From: an uncultured Alphaproteobacteria bacterium
Lineage (GTDB): Bacteria; Pseudomonadota; Alphaproteobacteria; Rhodobacterales; Rhodobacteraceae
Direction: 5' to 3'
DNA: 64,000 nt
Assembly: GCA_902619165.1 (NCBI GenBank)
Contig: CACNDI010000001.1
Location: 1-64,000, forward strand
In this document: in pieces, positions 8,741-17,384 of the stretch
How the letters are laid out: each line of letters begins with the position of its first letter
Numbering within the stretch: the stretch's first letter is position 1
Notes under the pieces: model-generated
The model's database searches: none
Seen by the model: only the letters and a program-made list of their open reading frames with translations
What the model was told of the DNA's origin: nothing
Program-made: the position numbers and the translations under genes

Positions 8741-9727
8741 ATGGACACAGTATTTGTAATAGGTAGCAATTCGTTCTCAGGCGCAAGCTTTATTGATTTT
8801 TCTTTAAATAAGGGTGCACGAGTTATCGGAATCAGTCGATCTCCTGAAGCGATACCTGAATTTTTACCCTACAAAAAGTATAATTATGATCACTTCACTT
8901 TTCACCAACTAGACTTGAACAAGGATCTATCTACTATTACTTCGATTATCAACGAAATAAAGCCCGCCTATATTGTAAATTTTGCTGCTCAAAGTATGGT
9001 AGGTGAAAGTTGGATAAAACCCAGTGACTGGTTCACTACAAATGTAGTTTCAACCGTCAAACTTCATGATGAGCTCCGCAAGTGTGACTTTCTTAAGCGG
9101 TATGTTCACATTTCTACCCCGGAGGTGTATGGGAGTTGCTCTGGCTTCGTAAAAGAAGATTTTCCGTTTAACCCAAGCACACCTTACGCAGTGTCACGTG
9201 CTGCAGCTGACATGAGTTTGAAGACTTTCAGTGAAACATATAGCTTTCCAGTAGTAACAACACGGGCGGCCAACGTGTATGGTCCGGGTCAACAGCTTTA
9301 TAGAATCATACCCCGGACAATACTATTTATTCTGTTGGGTCGAAAGTTACAGCTGCATGGTGGCGGTACCTCTACTAGGTCTTTCATTCACATAAGCGAC
9401 GTGTCTGATGCCACCTGGCGTATAATGGTAGAGGGTAAAAATGGAAATACTTACCATATCTCAACAAATGATGTGATATCAATTCGAGATTTGGTATCTC
9501 ATATTTGCGCCCGTTTGAATGTTCTATTTGAAGATCATGTAGAAATCGTTGGTGAGCGCCTTGGCAAGGACTCGGCCTATCACCTCGAAAGCTCTAAGGT
9601 TCGAGCCGAGCTAAAATGGCAGAACCAAATTAACTTTGACAAAGGCCTAGATGAATGCATTGCTTGGGTGACTGAAAACCTTGAAGCACTAAAGGACCAA
9701 CCTTACGACTACGTACACAAACCATGA
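8741..9727 (+). CDS. RmlB-like NDP-sugar 4,6-dehydratase
   Basis: This extended SDR of 328 residues has the loop GSNSFSG at 8-14, PEVYG near the active site, and TRAANVYGPGQQ further on, the last recalling dTDP-glucose and GDP-mannose 4,6-dehydratases. The catalytic tyrosine is Tyr149 in PYAVSRAAAD, where the usual lysine four residues later is Arg153. I believe the PYAVSRAA form recurs in a subfamily of these dehydratases, so it need not mean inactivity, but I cannot check. The product would be a 4-keto-6-deoxy sugar. The stop overlaps the transketolase start (ATGA), so it is cotranscribed with it. The substrate is not known. Confidence 0.75.
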   Translation: MDTVFVIGSNSFSGASFIDFSLNKGARVIGISRSPEAIPEFLPYKKYNYDHFTFHQLDLNKDLSTITSIINEIKPAYIVNFAAQSMVGESWIKPSDWFTTNVVSTVKLHDELRKCDFLKRYVHISTPEVYGSCSGFVKEDFPFNPSTPYAVSRAAADMSLKTFSETYSFPVVTTRAANVYGPGQQLYRIIPRTILFILLGRKLQLHGGGTSTRSFIHISDVSDATWRIMVEGKNGNTYHISTNDVISIRDLVSHICARLNVLFEDHVEIVGERLGKDSAYHLESSKVRAELKWQNQINFDKGLDECIAWVTENLEALKDQPYDYVHKP

Positions 9728-10554
9728 AACAAATATCAGATCCCGCTGAACTTAGAAGTGTTGCACGTAATTTGCGAGCTAAAACTATTGAAACTTCTAG
9801 TCGGACAGGTACACCTCACTTAGCGTCCTGTCTTTCGACTTTGGATTTACTAACCGCTCTATATTTTTCTGTTCTTCGCATTGATCCAAAAAATCCGAGA
9901 GATATCGGCCGCGATCGTTTTATTTTGAGCAAAGGGCATGGTGCAATGGCACTGTTTCATGTTTTAGCGCATCGGGGATTCTACTCTGAAGAGATGCTTA
10001 TAACCTATGGAGAAGATGGGGGTATTTTTGGAGAGCACCCGCCCGCGCCGGATCAGTTACCTGGGATTGAGGCAGCAACAGGTTCTCTCGGGCATGGGTT
10101 GCCAATGTCCCTCGGAATTGCATTAGCTGCTCGAATCCAAAAGCTTAGCTATAATGTCTATGCGTTACTTGGAGATGGTGAGTGCAATGAAGGGTCTATT
10201 TGGGAGTGTGCAATGCTTGCAGCTGCGCAGAGGACGAACAATTTATGTGCCATCGTTGATTTCAACAAGTGGCAAGCGACAGGTCGGAGCCAGGAAATTT
10301 TAGCTCTCGACTCACTAGTTGACAAATGGCGTGCTTTTGGTTGGGATACTCATGAGATTGATGGCCATGACATTAGTGCCATCTTATCAGCGCTTTCCAA
10401 TTTTCCCTCTGCTTGTAGTAAACCCACAGCTATTATTGCACATACTGTTAAAGGCAAAGGTGTTTCTTTTATGGAAGATGACAATAATTGGCACTACCGG
10501 ATACCTACAGAAGATGAAGTGCTGAAATCAAAAGAAGAACTGGGGGTTTTATAG
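9724..10554 (+). CDS. Transketolase, N-terminal (ThDP-binding) subunit
   Basis: This 276-residue protein matches the N-terminal third of transketolase: FILSKGHGAMALFH, TGSLGHGLP, and the thiamine-diphosphate and magnesium motif GDGECNEG at 150-157 with Asn181 in DFNKWQ. The partner subunit follows at once. Split transketolases of this kind move a two-carbon ketol unit between sugars. Here it may make sedoheptulose-7-phosphate for gmhA, or it may add a two-carbon branch to the keto sugar from the dehydratase upstream. Both are inferences. It overlaps its neighbours by four bases upstream and one base downstream. Confidence 0.9.
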   Translation: MKQISDPAELRSVARNLRAKTIETSSRTGTPHLASCLSTLDLLTALYFSVLRIDPKNPRDIGRDRFILSKGHGAMALFHVLAHRGFYSEEMLITYGEDGGIFGEHPPAPDQLPGIEAATGSLGHGLPMSLGIALAARIQKLSYNVYALLGDGECNEGSIWECAMLAAAQRTNNLCAIVDFNKWQATGRSQEILALDSLVDKWRAFGWDTHEIDGHDISAILSALSNFPSACSKPTAIIAHTVKGKGVSFMEDDNNWHYRIPTEDEVLKSKEELGVL

Positions 10555-11474
10555 TGAGGAATGCATTTGCAGACGAGATGACAAAGCTTGCAGTTTTGGA
10601 TCCACGCCTCATACTGCTTTCTGGAGACATTGGTAACAAACTTTTTGACAAATTTAAGGATGTTGCGCCTACACGCTTTTATAACTGTGGTGTTGCTGAG
10701 GGCAACATGATGAGTGTTGCCGCGGGTATGGCTCTGAATAATCTCCGACCCGTGGTTTACACTATTACGCCTTTCACGACGACGCGTTGTTTTGAACAAA
10801 TTCGTGTGGATGTCTGCTATCACAAGGCCCCTGTTATAATTGTGGGTACAGGATCTGGTTTGTCATATGCAAAGCTTGGACCCACTCATCACTCTCTTGA
10901 AGACATCGCAATATTGCGTACCTTACCAGGCATACGAGTTATAGCTCCTTGTGACTCAATAGAGCTTAGGCTAGCTATGCGCGCCGTACTTGAAGACAAT
11001 ATTCCTGCTTACATCCGTATAGGCAAGAAGGGCGAAGTTGATATTCACGCCTCTCCGCCAAAATTTAAAATTGGCGAAGCTATAATCGTCCGCCCTGGCA
11101 ATGATATGGCCTTACTCTGCACCGGAACCCTGATGTACGAAACACTTAAAGCAGCTGATATCTTAGAGAAAATTGGGATCTCTGCGGAAGTGGTAAGTTT
11201 TCACACGGTCAAACCCCTTGATAAAATTTATTTACAAAACGCTTCTACTCGCTTCAATTTATTGGTCACGGTAGAAGAGCACAGCCGCATCGGTGGTTTT
11301 GGCAGTGCCGTTTCTGAATGGCGCTCATCAACAAATTGCAATGTCCAACAGATTAGTTTGGGTACCGACGATGAGTTTATGCACGAGGTTGGCTCACAGG
11401 GTTATGCACGCAAAAAATACGGCTTAACCGCCGAAAACATTGCTGCCCGTGTGGCCGCATCTCTTAAGGCGTGA
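10554..11474 (+). CDS. Transketolase, C-terminal subunit
   Basis: This 306-residue protein carries the pyrimidine-binding and C-terminal transketolase domains. The conserved catalytic glutamate appears as Glu49 in CGVAEGNMM, and GPTHHSLEDIA and EEHSRIGGFG are further family motifs. It begins with GTG overlapping the TAG of the N-terminal subunit by one base, which implies coupled translation and one complex. A full-length housekeeping transketolase is about 660 residues, so this pair looks like a dedicated copy in the sugar cluster. A DXS-like activity is less likely because the halves are separate and the neighbours are sugar genes. Confidence 0.9.
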   Translation: MRNAFADEMTKLAVLDPRLILLSGDIGNKLFDKFKDVAPTRFYNCGVAEGNMMSVAAGMALNNLRPVVYTITPFTTTRCFEQIRVDVCYHKAPVIIVGTGSGLSYAKLGPTHHSLEDIAILRTLPGIRVIAPCDSIELRLAMRAVLEDNIPAYIRIGKKGEVDIHASPPKFKIGEAIIVRPGNDMALLCTGTLMYETLKAADILEKIGISAEVVSFHTVKPLDKIYLQNASTRFNLLVTVEEHSRIGGFGSAVSEWRSSTNCNVQQISLGTDDEFMHEVGSQGYARKKYGLTAENIAARVAASLKA

Positions 11475-11481
11475 GTGGCTC

Positions 11482-12090
11482 ATGCGGATTGGCATTGATT
11501 TTGACAACACAATCGTTAGCTATGATGCACTTTTTCACAAGGTAGCCGTTGAGCAGGCGATCGTCCCAGTTGATTTGCCGAAATCGAAAATGGCAGTGCG
11601 TGATTATCTGCGCAAAAATGATAATGAGCCCATCTGGACTGAATTGCAAGGATTTGTGTACGGGACAAAGATGGAGGATGCTAAAGCCTATCCATTTGTT
11701 ATCGAATTCATGAAATTTGCCCGTGAAGAAGGCATTTCTATGGCCATCGTGAGCCACAAAACCAAGCACCCATTTGTAGGCCCAAAATATAATCTTCATG
11801 AAGCAGCCAGCAGCTGGGTGGCCAACAAATTGATTGATGGAGAAATAAACCTTATTGAACCTGAAAATGTATTCTTTGAATTAACAAAGGAAGAAAAAAT
11901 TGCTCGTATAGCACACATTGGATGTGATTATTTCATTGACGATCTTCCAGAAATTTTACTGATGCCCGGGTTTCCTAAAAACCTCAATCGTATCCTGTTT
12001 GATCCTGAAGGAAACCACAATACTGATAAACTATATACGAAGCTAGTATCTTGGCAGGAAATAAAAACTTTTTTTGAGACAACCAAGTGA
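11482..12090 (+). CDS. HAD-like hydrolase
   Basis: The ATG at 11482 starts a 202-residue protein beginning MRIGIDFDNTI, with the HAD nucleophile pair Asp6 and Asp8. Motif II is probably AIVSHKT and the acidic motif YFIDDLPEIL. An upstream in-frame start at 11440 exists but lies inside the transketolase gene and adds no conserved residues, so I prefer 11482. The stop overlaps the GTG of the kinase-like gene, suggesting a coupled phosphatase/kinase pair. The substrate is unknown; a phosphorylated sugar or nucleotide-sugar side group is a reasonable guess. Confidence 0.8.
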   Translation: MRIGIDFDNTIVSYDALFHKVAVEQAIVPVDLPKSKMAVRDYLRKNDNEPIWTELQGFVYGTKMEDAKAYPFVIEFMKFAREEGISMAIVSHKTKHPFVGPKYNLHEAASSWVANKLIDGEINLIEPENVFFELTKEEKIARIAHIGCDYFIDDLPEILLMPGFPKNLNRILFDPEGNHNTDKLYTKLVSWQEIKTFFETTK

Positions 12091-13091
12091 GCACACTGTT
12101 AAGTTTATCTATCTCAGACTTTCTTTTGGATGCGGGAGTCAATACTGTTGAGATGGATGTTGCTCCTGTAAATGGTGGCGGTAATAATAAAGTTTTTGCA
12201 GTCCACACCAAAAGCGGAAAATATCTAGCCAAGGTTTATTACAGTAATCCATCTGACAAAAGAAACCGTCTCAAGGCCGAATACTCCTTTCTTGAATATG
12301 CCAGAAAAATTGGTATTGATTGTGTACCAAAACCAATTTTCTCCAGCCCTGAAAAAAATATGGGCTTGTACGAATTTGTTCAGGGCAGGAAATTAGCGTC
12401 TTCCGAATTGATGCCGCAACACATCAAGCAAGCAGCTAATTTTGTGCATGCGCTAAATAAGAGATATGAAAAAGACGTCGCCTTACCTATAGCTTCAGAA
12501 GCTTGTTTTAGTATTGAGCAGCATTTTCTACTTACAGATAATCGTATAAAAAAATTGCTCAGCCTACCCGTAGTATCCGAAATTGACCACCAAGCACTTC
12601 TGTTTGTAGGCAAGCTAGATTACGTCTTGAAAAATTTAAAAGACGATATTATTGCTAGGTGTAGCTCAATTTCGAAACAGCTTGATGAAGCCGACCGGTG
12701 TATTTCACCGTCCGATTTCGGTTTTCATAACGCATTACTTATGGATAATGGCAAAATTAGTTTCATTGATTTTGAGTATGCTGGCTGGGACGACCCTGCT
12801 AAGATGATCGGTGATTTTTTTTCACAGCCAGAAATCCCTGTATCGCTTAAACATTTTGATAGATTTATATCTGAGGCGTTAGGTTACTCTAAAAATAGCG
12901 TTGAATTGGCTCAGCGTGCTCGATTACTCTTGCCGTTGTTCCAAATAAAATGGTGTTGTATAATTCTAAATGATTTTTTACCAGATGCTGCAAAGCGGCG
13001 ACATTTTGCTAACCCAACTCTTGAACCACTGCAACGAAAGCAGCAGCAGCTTGCAAGGGCGCAACAGTTTTTCCATACAAGGATTACATAA
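12087..13091 (+). CDS. Aminoglycoside/choline-kinase-like phosphotransferase
   Basis: This protein of 334 residues starts at GTG and overlaps the HAD gene by four bases. It has the APH/choline kinase fold signs: NNKVFAVHTKSGKYLAKVY near the N terminus (ATP-binding lysine), SDFGFHN near 208-214 in place of the catalytic loop HGDxxxxN, and IDFEYAGWDDP around 226-236 for metal binding. The usual HxD is changed to SDF here but the aspartate is kept. It probably phosphorylates a small alcohol or sugar. Its operon place suggests a role in decorating the glycan or activating its precursor. The substrate cannot be read from sequence. Confidence 0.75.
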   Translation: MSTLLSLSISDFLLDAGVNTVEMDVAPVNGGGNNKVFAVHTKSGKYLAKVYYSNPSDKRNRLKAEYSFLEYARKIGIDCVPKPIFSSPEKNMGLYEFVQGRKLASSELMPQHIKQAANFVHALNKRYEKDVALPIASEACFSIEQHFLLTDNRIKKLLSLPVVSEIDHQALLFVGKLDYVLKNLKDDIIARCSSISKQLDEADRCISPSDFGFHNALLMDNGKISFIDFEYAGWDDPAKMIGDFFSQPEIPVSLKHFDRFISEALGYSKNSVELAQRARLLLPLFQIKWCCIILNDFLPDAAKRRHFANPTLEPLQRKQQQLARAQQFFHTRIT

Positions 13092-13093
13092 AA

Positions 13094-13765
13094 ATGGCAC
13101 GTTTAGATTTTCTTTCCTCTGTGCATAAAAGTACCTCACGTGATTATCTGGCGCGAGTTAACGACTCAGCGTACCCAAAAGCGGTTGCTGCGGAGCTGGC
13201 GAAAAGATGGGGGTTTGACTATTGGGACGGTGACCGTAGCATCTGTTATGGCGGGTATTTCTACATGCCGGGACGCTGGGCTCCAGTCGCCAAGGCGATG
13301 ATAGATCACTACCATATCAAGCCAGGAGATAAAATCTTGGATGTTGGTTGTGGTAAAGGGTTTCTGCTTTATGAAATCACTCTTTTAGTTCCTGGCGTTA
13401 AAGTTTATGGATTGGATATTTCTGATTATGCGATCGAACATTCCAAGGAAGAACTTAAAGGTAGTATTCAGCTTGGCAATGCAAACTCTTTGCCGTTTGA
13501 AGACAAATATTTCGACCTTGTCTATTCACTCAATACTCTTCATAATTTCCATAATTATGATTTGGATAAGGCTTTGCGTGAAATAGAACGTGTAGGCAAA
13601 AAAAATAAATATATTTGTGTAGAATCTTATCGTAATGAAATTGAAAAGGCTAATCTCCTCTATTGGCAAGTAACCTGCGAAGCTTTCTGTACTCCCGAGG
13701 AATGGGAGTGGTGGTTTGAGCAAACTGGCTACAGAGGTGATCATTCCTTTATTTACTTTGAGTGA
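13094..13765 (+). CDS. SAM-dependent methyltransferase
   Basis: This 223-residue class I methyltransferase has motif I ILDVGCGKGF near 80-89, an acidic residue after the next strand in YGLDIS, and SLNTLHNF as motif IV. It starts two bases after the kinase stop and so belongs to the same operon. The 75 residues before the SAM domain include aromatic stretches (GGYFYMPGRW) that may bind the substrate. It would methylate a sugar or sugar-linked group. It is followed by a decayed alcohol dehydrogenase. The enzyme class is firm, the acceptor unknown. Confidence 0.85.
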   Translation: MARLDFLSSVHKSTSRDYLARVNDSAYPKAVAAELAKRWGFDYWDGDRSICYGGYFYMPGRWAPVAKAMIDHYHIKPGDKILDVGCGKGFLLYEITLLVPGVKVYGLDISDYAIEHSKEELKGSIQLGNANSLPFEDKYFDLVYSLNTLHNFHNYDLDKALREIERVGKKNKYICVESYRNEIEKANLLYWQVTCEAFCTPEEWEWWFEQTGYRGDHSFIYFE

Positions 13766-13791
13766 GCAAAGCATTTAAGTGCATAATAAAA

Positions 13792-14112
13792 TGAAGGTAG
13801 CTATTTTAGTTGAGCAGTCACTACTGGATTTGGTGTGGTGGAAATAGTGCTATATCGAGGACTGGAGAGACAGTTGTGTTATTTGGCGTAGGTGGCATTA
13901 GCCTTAATATTGCGTACGCTAAATCGCTTGTTAGCACTCATCCTGTTAGCGCGGTTGATTTGCAAGACATCAATCTGGAACTCGCCAAACAGATTGTGCA
14001 ACTAACGTCATAAACAATAGCAAAGTCGATGCAAAACATGCAATCCTTGAAATCTCTAGCACTGCTGGAATCGACACTTCCATCGATAATACCAGTCAAA
14101 CTGATCGGTTTT
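13792..14112 (+). pseudogene. Remnant of a zinc-type alcohol dehydrogenase
   Basis: Three frames together spell parts of a medium-chain dehydrogenase. MKVAILVEQ (from 13792) matches the usual N terminus. TTGFGVVE (from 13820, next frame) is the region before the Rossmann fold. GETVVLFGVGGISLNIA (near 13864) is the NAD loop. After another frame change near 13993, VINNSKVDAKHAILEIS and GIDTSIDNT continue the domain. The catalytic zinc-binding part of about 150 residues is missing, so there has been a large deletion plus at least two frameshifts. Recognisable similarity ends near 14112. From there to 14459 I see only AT-rich sequence that may hold further debris. The ancestor probably belonged to the same sugar module. 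Confidence 0.8.
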
Positions 14113-14459
14113 AACAGCATTGATGCAATACCGCAAAACGGATATTCCTTGCTATCACTAGCTCTTTCGCAATGGTTGCATTCAGTTAAAAAATCTTATA
14201 AGTTTCAAAAAAGGTTTTTAGGGACGTTGAGTTTTCTTCTCTCAAAAAAGCTGTGTAACCATTATCAATGATTTGTCGGGGGATTGGTTTAAAGGATCTT
14301 ATTGATCGATATAGGACTTAACATATCTAGATATCTAACTATTTTGTATATAAGTTAAAGCAACCCTATAGAAAAAAATGCAAAGTCGGTGTAAAGGTAA
14401 TTCAAAGCCAAAAGTGTCATGAAAAGATCTTTATTGAAACAAATTGAGGAGTGTAAGTA

Positions 14460-14777
14460 GTGGACCATTTAGTAGATACTTTTTTACCGACGACTGCGTG
14501 GATACAGCTAGAAGAGTCTCAAAGAATAAAAATTATACAGGATTTCTTGGTAAGCCAAGAGTTAGAGTTTCAAATGCAAGTTACTTCTGCCCCGGATAAC
14601 GGACAGGTTGTACTTACAACTACTGATACTCTACCTCCAGGCCGAAGAGGTTTGTTCTTACTGAGATTAGAAAATACGATTAAGGAGCGTATTGATATCG
14701 GCATTACATTATGGCTGGAGCCAGTTGGTGATAAAAGCAAGCTTAGACAATTGCGGGGAGTAACGATAAACCATTAG
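14460..14777 (+). CDS. Small protein of unknown function
   Basis: This 105-residue protein starts with GTG at 14460, nine bases after a good ribosome binding site (GAGGAG), and ends 31 bases before the radical SAM gene. It has no signal peptide or membrane segment. The text alternates polar and hydrophobic residues in the second half (QVVLTTTDTL, GLFLLRLE, IGITLWLEPVG), which suggests a small beta-rich fold. I do not recognise the family. Its position suggests it may act with the radical SAM enzyme, for example as a partner or substrate-binding subunit, but this is only a guess from spacing. Confidence 0.65.
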   Translation: MDHLVDTFLPTTAWIQLEESQRIKIIQDFLVSQELEFQMQVTSAPDNGQVVLTTTDTLPPGRRGLFLLRLENTIKERIDIGITLWLEPVGDKSKLRQLRGVTINH

Positions 14778-14808
14778 TAGAGTTTAAACATTATTAATAG
14801 GAACTGAA

Positions 14809-15951
14809 ATGACAAATAATTCAATACAGACTAATGAGGGAGCACTCATTCTCGATTCCCACAAATTAGAATATCATTATGATAGAGTTGAAGCTTGGGA
14901 TGCTGGAGAAAAAATAGCGCCCGTCTCTGTTGACATGGCTTTAACCCGCGCTTGTGGCGCAATGTGTTCCTTTTGCTATGCGATGGTCCAGGAACCACAG
15001 GAACGAGCGACAATAAAAGAAAAAGAAGCTTTGCTTCTAGCTGATGACTTTGCCGAAATTGGAGTTAAAAGCGTGTCATTAATTTCGGACGGTGAGAGCA
15101 CACTTTCAAAGGCTTACACACCATTTATTCAGCACGCCCACGGTTTGGGATTGGATATCGGAAATGCAACAAATGGTTGGGAATGGGATCCCGACAAAAT
15201 TGAACAAGTTCTGCCTCACATGACATGGGTAAGGTTCACTGTAGCGGCAGGTTCGCCAGAAGAATATTCTCGAATTATGTTCAAAGGCCCAGAATTTACG
15301 AGCGTGTATGATAGGGCAATGCGAAATATCAAATATGCTGTGGATTTAAAAAGAAAAAATAATCTCAATGTTACGCTCGGCACCCAAATGGTTTTAATGC
15401 CAGAATTTGAAAAAGAGATTATCCCATTTGCAAAGTTGGCGTTGGATCTTGGTGTTGACTACGGAGTTATTAAGCACTGTTCAGATGATGAAGCTGGCTC
15501 GTTAGGTGTAGATTATTCGAAATATGAAAAAATGTATCCGCTGTTAAAACAAGCTGAGGCAATGAGTACCAAGTCAACAAAAATAATTGTTAAATGGGAA
15601 AAAATCAAAGATAAAGGTGTACCATCTTATAGTAGATTTTATGGCCCTCAGTTTCTGTTGCAAGTAAGTGGTAGTGGTTTAGTGGCTCCAGCAGGAATGT
15701 TTTTTAATGCGCGGTTCTCAAAGCTCCATATGGGGAACTTTTGTGATGAAAGGTTTATTGATATCTTCAACTCTGATCGGTATCAAGAAATTATGAATTA
15801 CATAGCGTCACCCAATTTTGATGCAAAGACTATGATGGGCAACATGCCAATTTCGCATTATGCGAGTGTGGCATTAGATAATCATAAACGCGGCATTAAA
15901 AAACTTAAGCGTGCTAATGGCCCTGAACCACTCCATGTAAACTTTCTCTAA
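14809..15951 (+). CDS. Radical SAM enzyme
   Basis: This 380-residue protein has the iron-sulfur motif Cys49-X3-Cys53-X2-Cys56 (CGAMCSFC), followed by a TIM-barrel-like pattern: VSLISDGESTLS holds the SAM-binding GE-type turn. The C-terminal part (GSGLVAPAGMFF, then HMGNFCDERFIDIFNSDRY) recalls the SPASM/Twitch region by text but has few cysteines, so an auxiliary cluster is doubtful. AGGAAC gives a ribosome binding site. In a sugar cluster such an enzyme could do radical dehydration, epimerisation or dehydrogenation of a nucleotide sugar, as DesII does in desosamine synthesis. The actual reaction is unknown. Confidence 0.85.
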   Translation: MTNNSIQTNEGALILDSHKLEYHYDRVEAWDAGEKIAPVSVDMALTRACGAMCSFCYAMVQEPQERATIKEKEALLLADDFAEIGVKSVSLISDGESTLSKAYTPFIQHAHGLGLDIGNATNGWEWDPDKIEQVLPHMTWVRFTVAAGSPEEYSRIMFKGPEFTSVYDRAMRNIKYAVDLKRKNNLNVTLGTQMVLMPEFEKEIIPFAKLALDLGVDYGVIKHCSDDEAGSLGVDYSKYEKMYPLLKQAEAMSTKSTKIIVKWEKIKDKGVPSYSRFYGPQFLLQVSGSGLVAPAGMFFNARFSKLHMGNFCDERFIDIFNSDRYQEIMNYIASPNFDAKTMMGNMPISHYASVALDNHKRGIKKLKRANGPEPLHVNFL

Positions 15952-16202
15952 TGCAATATGTTAGCTATAGCTTTGAAACGCATTGTTTTTGAAATTAGGA
16001 ATTATTCAAGTTTTCTAACAATTTAAATTTTCAAATGCACTGTAAAACTCGAAGCTGAAGGATTAGAAAATTGCTGATTTTAGATATAACGCAGATCTAA
16101 AGTGGTTGAGAAAGAAATCTACAAACTTGATAGCTCGACATAAAGCTTTAGTATGAGATCGGTATTTTACTACACAAGGTTGTGATAATAGATTATTTAT
16201 AA

Positions 16203-16919
16203 ATGATAGCTCTTCTATTAGCAGCGGGCCTTGGAGAGAGGCTCCGTCCAATTACAAACAAAATTCCTAAATGTTTAGTCCCAATTGGGGGTAGACCTTT
16301 ATTAGATTTTTGGATTGAAAGTATGATTAGCATTAACATATCAAAAATAATAATAAATACACATTATCATGCGGAAGCTGTGCATGAATTTATCGAGCAA
16401 CATCAATACAAGGATAAAATTGAAATTTTGTTCGAACCACAACTTGTTGGAACAGGCGGGACGTTGCGTGATGCCGCTGACAGGATCAAAGATGAGGATG
16501 TGCTAGTTGCACATGCAGATAATTTTTGCCGTGCGCCAATGGATGATTTTGTAAATTGTTTCGAAACACGGCGCAACGAAATCGAAATAACTGTAATGAC
16601 GTTCAGAACTGACACGCCATCATCTTGTGGTATTGTTGAAATAGACGAAAGGGGTACTGTTCGGAAATTTCATGAAAAGGTGTCAAATCCAAAAAGCAAT
16701 CTTGCCAGTGGGGCAGTTTTTATTCTAAGCAATGATACCGTTCAGTTTGTTAGAAAACAGAAACCAGTATACATAGATTTTAGTAAAGACGTATTACCGT
16801 ATTACATGGGCAGGATAAATACATGGGAAAATAAAGTTTATCATCGTGATATAGGAACTCCAGAGAGTTATTTACAATGCCTGAAAGATTGGGAAAATCT
16901 GGAAAAACAAGTAATCTGA
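16203..16919 (+). CDS. hddC: HddC-like sugar-1-phosphate nucleotidyltransferase
   Basis: This 238-residue nucleotidyltransferase has the loop LLLAAGLGERLRP at 4-16 with Lys-Pro-type PKCLVPIGGRPLL after it, VAHADNF for metal binding, and the ending YHRDIGTPESY found in HddC and related guanylyltransferases. Family knowledge: HddC joins GTP to D-glycero-alpha-D-manno-heptose-1-phosphate. With gmhA and gmhB in the same cluster, GDP-heptose is the best guess for its product. Mannose- or other sugar-1-phosphate specificity cannot be excluded. It stands between gaps of 251 and 465 bases, so it may be transcribed separately. Confidence 0.78.
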   Translation: MIALLLAAGLGERLRPITNKIPKCLVPIGGRPLLDFWIESMISINISKIIINTHYHAEAVHEFIEQHQYKDKIEILFEPQLVGTGGTLRDAADRIKDEDVLVAHADNFCRAPMDDFVNCFETRRNEIEITVMTFRTDTPSSCGIVEIDERGTVRKFHEKVSNPKSNLASGAVFILSNDTVQFVRKQKPVYIDFSKDVLPYYMGRINTWENKVYHRDIGTPESYLQCLKDWENLEKQVI

Positions 16920-17384
16920 TAAAATATTTAGAAGCTCACCAAGATAACTACTTCAACTCACGCTTAACCCATAGTCTCAGCTGTGATAGCAATCTTGAAA
17001 CAGCACTGTTGTTAAAACATCACTTACACTAAGTCAAATCTGGATAAAGTTGACCAAAAGAAACAGTTAAATTTGCACACGGCCCCAGACTTGGTTCTAA
17101 AAATTTTCGATGGTATTGATGGGGTTGTGGCAGTCGGCAAGTAGCTCAGAATGGTTGATCTAAGTAGTTTAAATCCGATACATCCAACACGTTATAGCCT
17201 CTACAGCACTATTACTGGAATTGGAGTGATGATCGGCTTACCCACCAAATTTCTTACAGAAATAGACTCATGAAGAGAAGAATACGTAGCCAACTTGAAT
17301 ATTACAGAATGGTAAATACTTACTTTTCTCGAGACAAATATTGCTATCTGAAATCATACAAATAATGTAAAGGGGTTTGATACT
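16920..17384 (+). other. Gene-free stretch, possibly decayed
   Basis: No intact gene is visible in these 465 bases. One short frame around 17055-17144 reads LHTAPDLVLKIFDGIDG before a stop, which looks protein-like but which I cannot place. The rest has many stops in all frames. The 3' end holds the ribosome binding site AAAGGGG (17370-17376) for the next gene. The stretch may be the relic of a deleted heptose gene, such as a kinase, but the evidence is thin. Confidence 0.35.

Noticed and set aside
11440-12090. Earlier start for the HAD hydrolase
   Set aside because: The extra 14 residues overlap the transketolase gene, and the HAD motif normally sits within ten residues of the start, as it does from 11482.
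14029-14271. 80-codon ORF after the alcohol dehydrogenase relic
   Set aside because: It is in a different frame from the recognisable dehydrogenase text, has no ribosome binding site and its protein looks random.
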